Shown: in pieces, positions 8,214-16,262 of the stretch
How positions within the stretch are numbered: position 1 is the stretch's first letter
Layout of the letters: the number at the start of each line of letters is the position of its first letter
From: MRBY01 sp943371005
GTDB taxonomy: Bacteria; Cyanobacteriota; Cyanobacteriia; Cyanobacteriales; MRBY01
Assembly: GCA_943371005.1 (NCBI GenBank)
Contig: CALRTB020000001.1
Location: forward strand, 186,001-250,000
Direction: 5' to 3'
Length of the DNA: 64,000 bases
Notes under the pieces: generated by a model
What the model saw: the letters and a program-made list of their open reading frames with translations, nothing else
Database searches by the model: none
What the model was told of the DNA's origin: nothing
Program-made: the position numbers and the translations under genes

Positions 8214-8645
8214 TCAGCCTTTCAGTTGATGCACCCGCAGCCATTGTTCAGGGGTAATTTTGAAGTTGGTACTGCTGGGGGTATGCATAACGTCGAGATC
8301 GCGCAGGATGCCATCAAACCGCAATTCTATCTTGCGTAGGGGTTGACCGAGGAGTTTGCGAATAAAGCGGATCTGACTGCGGGGTTTATCGGCTCGGAGG
8401 CGCTTGGGGTCCGTCCAATAGTCGAAGTCTTGAATGTCTTGGGTGGGAATGACTGTGGGCAAACTAATGATTTCGGCGATCGCATAAATTCCGGCAGCTT
8501 CACCGGCCATCCAAATTAAGACGCCATCACCGACTTGAATTTTATTTTTGTAGCGGGTCACAAGCCAGGGCATTTCCGTTTGTTCACGGATGGCATCAAG
8601 TACACGATGATAGCGGGGGTTCCCTTGAAAAAGCCAATATGCCAT
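8214..8645 (-). CDS. EVE-domain protein
   Basis: 143 residues covering a single EVE domain (PUA-like fold). MAYWLFQGNP at the start, W(L)VTRYKNKIQVGDGVLIWMAG in the middle and GIYAIAEI follow the family pattern. EVE and YTH domains bind modified bases in RNA or DNA, and some EVE proteins are fused to restriction systems. This one stands alone with no restriction gene beside it, and is divergent from the AAA ATPase at 8793. A role in RNA modification or binding is only a family-level inference. Confidence 0.8.
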   Translation of the reverse strand: MAYWLFQGNPRYHRVLDAIREQTEMPWLVTRYKNKIQVGDGVLIWMAGEAAGIYAIAEIISLPTVIPTQDIQDFDYWTDPKRLRADKPRSQIRFIRKLLGQPLRKIELRFDGILRDLDVMHTPSSTNFKITPEQWLRVHQLKG

Positions 8646-8792
8646 CTGATCTGGATTGAGAAAATGTAAAGGATGCTGAGAAATACAATACCGCCATTTC
8701 CCCGATGCGGTAAATTCTTAGCAGAATGGTTATGGCATCACCAAGACGGTTCATCTGGATTTTTTAGCCCATTACATCGGCAGATATTTTTT

Positions 8793-10109
8793 ATGGTTGC
8801 TCCCGCTTCAAACACAATTTCGACCAGGCTACTTTATCCCCAAATTGCGTCTTTACTGATTTTTCAGGGGGTGTTTGCAGATCCAGTCGGTCAGACTTTT
8901 CTCGCACTGTTAGAAAGTTTATATTCAGACCAAGCGGCCCAGTCTTCTGGGTCAACGGCCAGTATTCAGTGTTTGCGACGGTATGGGCGCTGGTTTCAAG
9001 CCCTGGCGATCGCCGATGTGAGTTGGCAAGATTGGCTCGTGGAGCGCATTCTCCAGGACGATAATCCCTTTAGTCGTCAGGCCCAGGTGAAATCCCTAGG
9101 GGAAATGAGTCGTTCCCTCCAGGAGGCGGTGCGCCATGACCTGGCGATTTTGCACCAGGTATATTCATGTGAGCCAGAAACCGTCCGCTATTGGGTTACT
9201 GTTGCCACCCAGGTCGCCACAACCCTCACCCCTTGGCGGCGATCGCCTGTCATGGATAATGCCTTTCTCCATTCCCACGACGCTTGGCCCGACTCCCTTG
9301 AGCAATTGGCTGGTTATTACCATCGCCATGGGGCTGGTCAGTTTAGCCAATATGGTGCCTTCCGTTGGGCCGAAGCCAGTTTGCAACCCGTCGTTGATCC
9401 CGAATGGTTGCCCCTCGACGATATTGTGGGCTATCCAGAACCGAAAACAGCTTTAATTCGGAATACCGAAGCCTTGCTCCAGGGTTTACCAGCGTTGAAT
9501 GTCCTCCTCTACGGCAGTCGCGGCTCTGGCAAATCTTCCCTGGTGAAAGCCTTGTTAGGGGCCTACTATGACCAGGGCCTAAGACTCATTGAAGTGGACA
9601 AAACGGGCCTGGGAGATTTACCGCAAATTGTGGAGATTCTCCGGCAGCAACCCCAAAAGTTCATTATTTTTGTTGATGATTTGTCCTTTGAAGAGGATGA
9701 CGAAATTTTTAAGTCCCTCAAGGTGGTGCTCGAAGGCAGTATCCGGGCCAAAGCGAGTAATGTCGTCGTCTATGCCACTTCTAATCGTCGCCATCTGGTG
9801 CGAGAATTTTTTGAGGAACGGCCCCGACCCAGCCAAGCAGAGGAAATTCATCACTGGGATACGGTTCAAGAGAAATTATCCTTTAGCGATCGCTTTGGGT
9901 TGACCCTAACCTTTGCCCCGGCAAATCAGGCTACCTATTTAGAAATCGTCCACCATTTAGCCCAAAAAGCTGGCTTAAATTTGACTCCGGCTGATTTGGA
10001 TTTTCAAGCGAAGCAATGGGCCACCCGCCACAACGGTCGTTCAGGCCGGACAGCCCGTCAGTTTATTGATTTTTTGGTGGCAGAACAAGCCTTAAATTTC
10101 CCCCAGTAG
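8793..10109 (+). CDS. AAA ATPase, DUF815-type
   Basis: 438 residues from ATG 8793; an open frame extends to 8673, but those 40 residues look non-coding. Walker A GSRGSGKS lies around residue 240 and Walker B FIIFVDDLSFEEDDE around 290, with a sensor-1-like VVVYATSNRRHLV about 35 residues later. The C-terminal half matches the DUF815 family of uncharacterised DnaA/AAA-like ATPases. The N-terminal 230 residues are helical and unidentified. The gene is divergent from the EVE gene, and no partner is evident. Confidence 0.8.
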   Translation: MVAPASNTISTRLLYPQIASLLIFQGVFADPVGQTFLALLESLYSDQAAQSSGSTASIQCLRRYGRWFQALAIADVSWQDWLVERILQDDNPFSRQAQVKSLGEMSRSLQEAVRHDLAILHQVYSCEPETVRYWVTVATQVATTLTPWRRSPVMDNAFLHSHDAWPDSLEQLAGYYHRHGAGQFSQYGAFRWAEASLQPVVDPEWLPLDDIVGYPEPKTALIRNTEALLQGLPALNVLLYGSRGSGKSSLVKALLGAYYDQGLRLIEVDKTGLGDLPQIVEILRQQPQKFIIFVDDLSFEEDDEIFKSLKVVLEGSIRAKASNVVVYATSNRRHLVREFFEERPRPSQAEEIHHWDTVQEKLSFSDRFGLTLTFAPANQATYLEIVHHLAQKAGLNLTPADLDFQAKQWATRHNGRSGRTARQFIDFLVAEQALNFPQ

Positions 10110-10287
10110 TCTGTGGTAATAAGGCCCCAACGGTTAAAGAAATCTTAAGGGTAGAGAAAATCGTCAAACCCAACACAGTTCTGGGCCAATTCTTCGTTAG
10201 AATAACAGCACCTTCTTTAACCACTTAATTTTTTAGTTTTTTAAAACATTGGCTTCCTAACGATTGTGTTAGCAGGCCCCAACATCT

Positions 10288-10467
10288 ATGGACTCCAGTG
10301 GCTCTCCCGGTAAACCTGCCGACCCTTCCCCCCGATGGTCTGATCTGCTTGGTACAGCGATCGCCCTTTTAACCTTGACCATTCCCTTGCTGATTATTGG
10401 TTATTACTCCGACCGACCTGTCCAGAACCTCACTCCAGATCTCCGCTCCTCCGTGTTATTGGAATAA
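10288..10467 (+). CDS. Small single-pass membrane protein (59 residues), function unknown
   Basis: A short frame from ATG 10288 to TAA 10465-10467. It has a Pro/Ser-rich N-terminus (MDSSGSPGKPADPSPRW), one hydrophobic helix of about 20 residues (LLGTAIALLTLTIPLLIIGY), and a polar tail. This N-in amphipathic layout and the codon use look coding. It precedes ppa on the same strand with a 120-base gap containing a HIP1 site. I recognise no family. Confidence 0.55.
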   Translation: MDSSGSPGKPADPSPRWSDLLGTAIALLTLTIPLLIIGYYSDRPVQNLTPDLRSSVLLE

Positions 10468-10587
10468 TCCTGCGGGCAAAAGAACCGCTTCTGTGTAGAA
10501 TGCTTGAGGGCGATCGCCTAGCACTTTTTTAGCGTGTTTTGGGGCCGCCTCAACCTTTTGTTCTGGATATATTTGGAGAAATTACCC

Positions 10588-11097
10588 GTGGATTTATCTC
10601 GGATTCCTGCCCAACCGAAAGCTGGTTTGATTAACGTTTTGATCGAAATCCCAGGTGGCAGCAAAAACAAGTATGAGTTCGATAAGGATATGAATGCCTT
10701 TGCCCTCGACCGGGTGCTCTTTTCTTCGGTGAAATATCCCTACGACTACGGCTTTGTGCCCAATACCCTCGCCGATGATGGTGATCCCCTCGATGGGATG
10801 GTGATTATGGACGAGCCGACCTTCCCCGGTTGTGTCATCGCCGCCCGCCCCATTGGGATGTTAGAAATGATCGACGGTGGCGATCGCGACGAAAAAATTC
10901 TCTGTGTTCCCGCTGAAGATCCCCGTTACAACGACATTAAATCCATCAAACAGATCTCCCAGCATCGCCTAGATGAAATTGCCGAATTCTTTGCCTCCTA
11001 CAAAAACCTGGAGAAAAAAGAAGTAGAGATCCTTGGCTGGAAAGATATCGATGCCGTTGCGCCCCTCGTCGAAGAGTGCGTAAAAGCCTACAAATAG
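10588..11097 (+). CDS. ppa: Inorganic pyrophosphatase, class I
   Basis: Hydrolyses pyrophosphate to phosphate and so drives biosynthetic reactions. I place the start at GTG 10588 (VDLSRIPAQPKAG) because this matches the usual cyanobacterial N-terminus and GGAG lies at 10574-10577; the 18 residues upstream are unlike the family. The product is 169 residues, normal for soluble class I enzymes. Active-site segments are visible: KYEFDKD, YPYDYGFVPNT, and the aspartate-rich DDGDPLDGMVI. Followed by a leftward tetR-family gene. Confidence 0.93.
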   Translation: MDLSRIPAQPKAGLINVLIEIPGGSKNKYEFDKDMNAFALDRVLFSSVKYPYDYGFVPNTLADDGDPLDGMVIMDEPTFPGCVIAARPIGMLEMIDGGDRDEKILCVPAEDPRYNDIKSIKQISQHRLDEIAEFFASYKNLEKKEVEILGWKDIDAVAPLVEECVKAYK

Positions 11098-11166
11098 AAC
11101 TTCATCAATTGACCTTGTTTAAAGGTGGGCGTGTCCTTAGTTGGGATGCGCCCCTTGCTTTGGGTT

Positions 11167-11799
11167 TTAGGCCAAAACACCGTGAAGGAAAATGTCGGCG
11201 ATGCCTTCTGCCATCTCCCGGAGCGACTCTGGGGTCGCATGGGGGTCAGCGATGGTCACATCAGAAAAGCCGGCGATCGCAAACATCCCCAAAAAGACCT
11301 GGGCGACGATGTGGGGGTTCATTTTTCGGTAAATACCCTTTTCCATGGCCGACTCGAAAAAGGCCTCGGCAATGCCGGTCATCTTATCGATCACTTCTGC
11401 CTGGATTTTTTCCTGCAATTCTGGGTGGGCTTGGGTTTCAATGAAACAAACCTTCAGCAAATTTTTGTTTTTGTGCATATTCAGCATCCGGTGGCGCATC
11501 ACCTGGGCGATCGCCTTGTAGCTGCCCATCTCACTCATTTCCGTTAAAAAATCCGTGAGGAGATCCATCCAGCCGAGGGTCGCCACTTCCACGAGGATGG
11601 TTTTTTTATTGCTAAAGTGACGAAACAAGGTGCCCTCTGCCACCTGGGCCTTGGCGGCTAATTCCTTCGTTGTGGTTTTTTCGTATCCCTTTTGGGCGAA
11701 TAACTGTAGCGCCGCCTTCAAAATTCGGTCCCGGGGCTGGTCTGCCGCGCAGTTCTCTGCTAACCCTGTCTTTGGCGATCGCTGCTGAAACATGACCAT
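11167..11799 (-). CDS. TetR-family transcriptional regulator
   Basis: 210 residues. The N-terminal helix-turn-helix (about residues 25-70) shows the TetR pattern: ILKAALQLFAQKGYEKTTTKE, then AKAQVAEGTLFRHFSNKK. The remaining 140 residues are helical, as in ligand-binding domains, with no ligand clue. AGGAAAG precedes the start. A small odd palindrome, ATAC-A-GTAT (11816-11824), lies 17 bases upstream of the ATG and could be an operator, but it is short. No transporter or enzyme gene is adjacent, so the target genes are unknown. Confidence 0.88.
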   Translation of the reverse strand: MVMFQQRSPKTGLAENCAADQPRDRILKAALQLFAQKGYEKTTTKELAAKAQVAEGTLFRHFSNKKTILVEVATLGWMDLLTDFLTEMSEMGSYKAIAQVMRHRMLNMHKNKNLLKVCFIETQAHPELQEKIQAEVIDKMTGIAEAFFESAMEKGIYRKMNPHIVAQVFLGMFAIAGFSDVTIADPHATPESLREMAEGIADIFLHGVLA

Positions 11800-11953
11800 C
11801 TTTCCTACGTCCCATATACAGTATCCAACTACTTTTATTGTGTCTTAGGAGACGAAATCCCCTCCCTTAGCCTTCATAAAACTTGAGGTGCTCCCCCAGA
11901 AAATATTGAGAAACATTTAGTGACAGAACAACAAACTAAGCGTGCAATTCATT

Positions 11954-12142
11954 ATGGAAAATACAGCGACCTATTTTTGTGCCTATTGTGGGGAAGAAAG
12001 CATTACTTTTGTTGATCTCAGTGGTGGTTTTTCCCAGAGTTACATAGAAGATTGCCAAGTCTGTTGTCAACCCAATCGTCTGTTTATCACCGTTGATGAA
12101 GAGACCCTAGAGGTGACCATTGAAACCGACATCACCTATTGA
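11954..12142 (+). CDS. CPXCG-type cysteine-rich zinc-ribbon small protein
   Basis: 62 residues from ATG 11954; a GTG four codons upstream is less likely. CAYCG near the N-terminus and CQVCC about 25 residues later supply the four cysteines of a small zinc ribbon, as in the family named for its CPXCG motif (here CAYC). The tail is acidic (TVDEETLEVTIETDITY). Function is unknown in the family. It stands alone. Confidence 0.75.
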   Translation: MENTATYFCAYCGEESITFVDLSGGFSQSYIEDCQVCCQPNRLFITVDEETLEVTIETDITY

Positions 12143-12331
12143 TTTACACTACTTTAAAGCAAATCAAAAACTATTTATTTTTGCATTAAAAACTTCCGGT
12201 AATCCACTCTATACTTAAGCTTATCAATATCTTTTTTAAATTCTAGAAGCAACGATTTTCCTTATTATGGCCGATTTTTACAGTTAACTGCCCCACTATA
12301 ATCGAAACAATGCTTCTTAATCATTGTCATC

Positions 12332-13417
12332 ATGAATATTGCGATTAGAGATCAAAATCTGATGCCCTCGCCTCTGCATCTTCTCCTCAGCAGCACTTTG
12401 TTTTTTAGCGCATCTTTCGCAGTTTCAGTGAAGGCCGAAGTTTATCAAGGAATTGATTTTCCCCAGGGGGCCAGCTCTTTTGCAGATCGGGTAGTGAGCC
12501 TGGAATACAATGGGGCCACCGATGTCAGTGGTGAATATCGTGATAGCTCCCGCGCCCTAGGAATTCCAGATGGTAACCACGTATCCCTCGGTAATACCTC
12601 AGATCTCACGAATTCCTCTGCGTTGATTGTGGAGTTTGTGAATAATCGCCTGGTGGATGCGCCAGGGCCAGATCTTTACATTTTTGAAGTGGGGCCAGCG
12701 GTGGAAGCCACCAACGTGTCGATTTCTATAGATGGGCAGCAATGGTATGAGTTGGGACGTATTCAAGGTTCTACTCGTTCTGTGGATTTAGCGAAATTCA
12801 ATAATTTGCCAACTGGTGCTCAATATCGCTTCGTGCGATTACGTGATTATCCCGACTGGCGAACGAGTGGTAGTCCCTACGGTGGTCCAGATATTGATGC
12901 GATTGGAGCCATTGGCTCTGTGGCAGCACCGCCGGAACCAGTGCGAGTACCTCCTGTAAATCGGCCTGATTTGTTTAATCCTGAACCAGAAAATACGATC
13001 CAATCGAGTAACGGCTCCCAAGCTTGTCGCAACGGGAATGTGACTTTCCAAGCAATTGGGAATCCCCAAGTATCGTTGCGCTTTGAGCCAGCCCAAGGGT
13101 TTGTGACAGTTCCCTATATTGGCATTATCACCCATCAGCAACGGGGGGAAGTGGCCCGGTTTGAGTATTCAATTTCGGTGGGCTATCCTAGGGCCAATCT
13201 CATTTTGCAAAACAGCACAACCCCGACGGATCCGCCCAGCTTTCCCATCTACTTTTTTGATGGTCGCTTAATGCCGACTTATGGGGATGTGAAATCGGAG
13301 TATGCGATGATCTCCGGTTTTGGTGCCTATGATCATTACTTCAATGTCGAGGGCGGTTCTCGCACAGGGGGCGGCGAAATTGGTGATGTGATGTGGCGTC
13401 AACAATGTTCGGGCTAG
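12332..13417 (+). CDS. Secreted beta-rich protein, function unknown
   Basis: 361 residues with a signal peptide: a hydrophobic core around residues 14-30 and a likely cleavage after VKA near residue 34. A second in-frame ATG at 12362 would give a shorter signal. Residues 35-200 resemble a discoidin-like region I recall from some bacterial outer-membrane OmpA-family proteins (YQGIDFPQG, PDLYIFEVG, WYELGRIQGSTRSVDL, GPDIDAIGAIGS). A Pro-rich linker follows, then a second unknown domain with two cysteines (residues near 230 and 359). No HIP1 site lies in the gene. Confidence 0.65.
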   Translation: MNIAIRDQNLMPSPLHLLLSSTLFFSASFAVSVKAEVYQGIDFPQGASSFADRVVSLEYNGATDVSGEYRDSSRALGIPDGNHVSLGNTSDLTNSSALIVEFVNNRLVDAPGPDLYIFEVGPAVEATNVSISIDGQQWYELGRIQGSTRSVDLAKFNNLPTGAQYRFVRLRDYPDWRTSGSPYGGPDIDAIGAIGSVAAPPEPVRVPPVNRPDLFNPEPENTIQSSNGSQACRNGNVTFQAIGNPQVSLRFEPAQGFVTVPYIGIITHQQRGEVARFEYSISVGYPRANLILQNSTTPTDPPSFPIYFFDGRLMPTYGDVKSEYAMISGFGAYDHYFNVEGGSRTGGGEIGDVMWRQQCSG

Positions 13418-13426
13418 GGTAAACCC

Positions 13427-14023
13427 TTAGAGTCTGGGCAGAGGGAGGCGATCGCCTTGGGGATTATCTAATAACAAAATGTGGCGATCGCCATCAATTT
13501 TGAGCCAGCCTTGCTGTTGAAATTCCTTAAAAAGTCGGGTGACAGTGACACGGGTCGTCCCAATGGTATCGGCGAGGTGCTGGTGCGTGAAACGGTAACG
13601 GAGCCGGGTGATGGTTGCCTCTGATTTGCCCATTTCGTCCTTGAGGAGTAGGAGCAAAGAAATTAAGCGGTCTTCAATGCGTTTGAGACCGGCGATCGCC
13701 AAGAGATATTCGGCTTGACGGAGGCGCTGGAGGGTTTGTTGGAGTAATTCCTGCTGGAGGCTGGGGGACTGTTTCACGGCTTTGGCAGAATGGCGCACCA
13801 GACGACTGTCCACAAGGGCGATCGCTTCAATCCCTTCCAGTTTGGTCATAAATGATCCCCAAAAACTGCCCTTTTGCAGCCAACCCAATACCGTCACCGT
13901 TCCTTCGGGGGTATGGCTCCGGAGCTGCAACACGCCCCGTTCCACCTGCCAAATATCCTGGGAATAGCGGGGAATCACCTGACCCCGGAGGAAAGAATGG
14001 CAAATTTTTTCCGCAGCGTCCAT
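13427..14023 (-). CDS. Crp/Fnr-family transcriptional regulator
   Basis: 198 residues from ATG 14023; a TTG four codons upstream is less likely. The N-terminal half is a shortened cyclic-nucleotide-binding-like beta-roll (YSQDIWQVERGVLQL, LGWLQKGSFWG). The C-terminal half (about residues 140-185) is the Crp winged helix-turn-helix, FTHQHLADTIGTTRVTVTRLFKEF. The phosphate-binding cassette of true cAMP receptors is not recognisable, so the ligand is unknown. It is distinct from NtcA in sequence. It converges on the secreted-protein gene with a 9-base gap. Confidence 0.85.
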   Translation of the reverse strand: MDAAEKICHSFLRGQVIPRYSQDIWQVERGVLQLRSHTPEGTVTVLGWLQKGSFWGSFMTKLEGIEAIALVDSRLVRHSAKAVKQSPSLQQELLQQTLQRLRQAEYLLAIAGLKRIEDRLISLLLLLKDEMGKSEATITRLRYRFTHQHLADTIGTTRVTVTRLFKEFQQQGWLKIDGDRHILLLDNPQGDRLPLPRL

Positions 14024-14150
14024 GGGCTTACACAAGTCAAAGGTTGGGCCAATAATAATTGCTGAAAAAGATAATTTTGGTTAAGAAATTATTGAAACTT
14101 CGCCCAGGATAAAGGAGGTAGTTAAATAAAATGTAATCGTGAGTTTAAGG

Positions 14151-14324
14151 TTAATCTTCTGCAAAGCACCAAACCACGAAGAGAACCCCGATCCAAAATA
14201 TTACTTGTTGACTAAGTTGAACGAGGGAGTTGAACCCCCAGTAGCCATAAATCACAGCAAATTGAGTTGTGACATAGGTTGTAACCAAAAAGAAAGCACT
14301 TAGTCCCAATAATAATCCAATCAT
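14151..14324 (-). CDS. Small two-helix membrane protein (57 residues), function unknown
   Basis: A complete short frame on the minus strand from ATG 14324 to TAA 14151-14153. Two hydrophobic helices (about residues 2-25 and 38-55) are separated by YGYWGFNSLVQLSQQ, and the protein ends CFAED. GAGAAA precedes the start. Composition and topology look like a genuine small membrane protein. The family is not recognised. It lies in the otherwise empty region between the Crp-family gene and the lipoprotein gene. Confidence 0.5.
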   Translation of the reverse strand: MIGLLLGLSAFFLVTTYVTTQFAVIYGYWGFNSLVQLSQQVIFWIGVLFVVWCFAED

Positions 14325-14864
14325 TTTTCTCGAATTTTTATTTTAAGAAAGCCATGGTCATTATCTAGAATGTAGCATCGCCTTGGTGAAAATAGGCGCA
14401 TTGGAACACCAATCATTCCCCCTAAATTCACAATTAAAATATTGGTAATATCAGAGACAATTTGAGAGACTCGCATCATTTTTGCCCAGAGCCATTAATA
14501 TTTTTTGCAAAACCCTAAACAGCACTGGCTCTTGATCTTAATTTCTGGGCTTCGGGGCTGGTGAGAATAAGTAGTTTTACTTATCAATAATTGTTGTTGA
14601 GAATTAATAGCAAAAGAATTGGATTCGATTTACCAAAACGCTTGTTAAAGCTTTAGCTTAGGTTAGCTCAAAAGATCATGATCCTTTAGGCGGAAAAAAC
14701 CAGAAAAGCAATAGTGTTTTGATTAGCCTTTCTGATGATCAGCTTTATTTTTGTTCAAACCTTTATGGTTCTTGACTTGACGGCTACTCAAGGACAATTT
14801 TCCGTCGCTATAATTAGTAGCTGTTTTAACTTGGTCTTAATTTAGATTAAGGAGTATTTATATT
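14325..14864. other. Intergenic region upstream of the lipoprotein gene
   Basis: 540 AT-rich bases. A near-perfect -10 box TATAAT is at 14809-14814 with no good -35 at the usual distance, which suggests an alternative-sigma or activator-dependent promoter for the gene at 14865. A 10-base palindrome GATCATGATC lies near 14670. I see no further gene. Confidence 0.5.
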
Positions 14865-15104
14865 ATGTACATCAAACGTTTTCTCTTGGTGGCGATCGCC
14901 TCTGTTATGAGCCTTGGCTTCTTAGGTGCTTGCGGCCCTGAGACCACTGCACCCACCGATGAAACCACCACGGAAGAAGTTCCCGCTGAAGGTGAAGTTA
15001 CCGAAGAAGCTCCCGTTGACGGTGAAGTAACTGAAGAAGAAGTTCCCGCTGAAGGTGAAGCGACTGAAGAAGCACCTGCTGAAGGCGAAGAAACCGCTAA
15101 CTAA
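14865..15104 (+). CDS. Small acidic lipoprotein with Glu/Pro/Ala repeats
   Basis: 79 residues. The N-terminal signal ends in a lipobox, LGAC (Cys23), so the mature protein should be lipid-anchored. The mature part has no predicted fold: about four imperfect copies of an 11-12 residue unit, (V/A)P(A/V)(E/D)GE(V/A)TEE, give a very acidic chain with no basic residues. AAGGAG precedes the ATG. A 10-bp terminator hairpin follows at 15129-15163, so the gene is monocistronic. Possible roles are a periplasmic spacer or cation-binding layer, both speculative. Confidence 0.75.
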   Translation: MYIKRFLLVAIASVMSLGFLGACGPETTAPTDETTTEEVPAEGEVTEEAPVDGEVTEEEVPAEGEATEEAPAEGEETAN

Positions 15105-15128
15105 TCATTTGGCGATCGCCTAGCACTT

Positions 15129-15163
15129 GGCTCCTCAATCCCTAGCTGGTTGGGGGGCTTTTT
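15129..15163 (+). terminator. Intrinsic terminator of the lipoprotein gene
   Basis: GGCTCCTCAA pairs with TTGGGGGGCT (10 bp with wobbles) and is followed by TTTT. Confidence 0.75.
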
Positions 15164-15205
15164 AATGGGTTCGCAAAAGTCATGGGTGAAAAATCCTAAC
15201 GGCGC

Positions 15206-15541
15206 TTAACTGCGGGGAGCATACATCATGACCAAAACCCCGGCGATCGCCAAACCACAGCCCAGCCAATCGTAGTTATCGGGACGAACTTGGTCGATAC
15301 GCCAGCCCCACAGCAACGACAAGACAACAAAAATACCGCTGTAAGCCGCATAGACCCGACCAAAGTGAGCCGGTTGCAGGGTCGGAATCACGCCGTAAAC
15401 CATCAGCAGTAGCCAGCCCAAAAGGGCGACGGGTAAACTTTTTCCTTCCCTAAGCCAGAGCCAGACGAGATAACCGCCACCAATTTCAAACAGCCCCGCC
15501 AGCACAAAATACAGCAAAGATTTGAAAATAACGCTGGTCAT
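15206..15541 (-). CDS. YnfA/UPF0060-family small membrane protein
   Basis: 111 residues with four hydrophobic helices. The signatures FEIGGGYLVWLWLREG, TLQPAHFGRVYAAYSGIFV and WGWRIDQVRPDNYDWLG are diagnostic of UPF0060 (YnfA). The family is related in topology to small multidrug-resistance transporters, but its substrate is not established. Its ATG overlaps the stop of the upstream cyclo-ligase gene by four bases, so the two are probably co-translated. Confidence 0.92.
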   Translation of the reverse strand: MTSVIFKSLLYFVLAGLFEIGGGYLVWLWLREGKSLPVALLGWLLLMVYGVIPTLQPAHFGRVYAAYSGIFVVLSLLWGWRIDQVRPDNYDWLGCGLAIAGVLVMMYAPRS

Positions 15542-16110
15542 TGGGAAAGCTCCTGGGCAATTTTAATCAGTCGTTTTTCTGTACAAACATAGTCTAAGGG
15601 CACGTCCCAGGGATCGTTGGGCAGGGTTGGCACAAAGCAACATTCAAAAACAATCCCCACTGTGGTGACCGCTTGGGGTAGGGTGGCAAAAAATCGATCA
15701 TAAAATCCAGCGCCATAGCCGAGGCGATCGCCCCTTTGACTACAGGCAAGGGCGGGTACTAACACCAAATCGATGGTCGTCAGATCAATTAAAGGAGTCG
15801 TGGCTTCCGGTTCACGGATCCCGAATTTACCAGGCACAAGGCGATCGCCCACTTGATAATGGTGCCAAGCGAGATCGGCCCCCACACAACGGGGTAAGCC
15901 CCAAGTTTTAGGGGCATTTAGCAAAGTCTGTAAACAAGGCTCTCGGTGGTGGGATAGGTAGCTCAAAATCGTGATGGAATCCTGCCAGAGAAGGCTGTCC
16001 CGGAGATGCTGACAGATGGCGGCATTGGCCTGGTGCCAAGTCGATTCCGGTAGCGATCGCCGCCGTTGCTTAAAAGTTTGCCGTAAGCGCGTTTTTTGAT
16101 CCATATCCAT
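15538..16110 (-). CDS. 5-formyltetrahydrofolate cyclo-ligase
   Basis: 190 residues. Converts 5-formyl-THF to 5,10-methenyl-THF using ATP, returning stored folate to one-carbon metabolism. Family features are visible: RQTFKQRRRSLP near the N-terminus, GIREPEA in the middle, DLVLVPALACSQRGDRLGYGAGFYDRF (metal/ATP loop) and a C-terminal LPNDPWDVPLDYVCTEK. The length is normal. The UPF0060 gene overlaps its 3' end. Confidence 0.92.
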   Translation of the reverse strand: MDMDQKTRLRQTFKQRRRSLPESTWHQANAAICQHLRDSLLWQDSITILSYLSHHREPCLQTLLNAPKTWGLPRCVGADLAWHHYQVGDRLVPGKFGIREPEATTPLIDLTTIDLVLVPALACSQRGDRLGYGAGFYDRFFATLPQAVTTVGIVFECCFVPTLPNDPWDVPLDYVCTEKRLIKIAQELSQ

Positions 16111-16262
16111 GGATATACCAGACCCATCACCGCCCCGGCAATGGGGGCAGCTTTGAGTCTAAACGTTTCTGATAGGCTAGAAAACGTTTCGCGGGTGCGT
16201 ATGACTGATCGATTTTTATTTAGGAAACTCTGGGTCGTTGTGTTGATGGGAAAAGTGACGCG

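Noticed and set aside
8214..10109. A defence island built from the EVE and AAA genes
   Set aside because: No nuclease, methyltransferase, toxin or mobile element is nearby and the surroundings are housekeeping genes.
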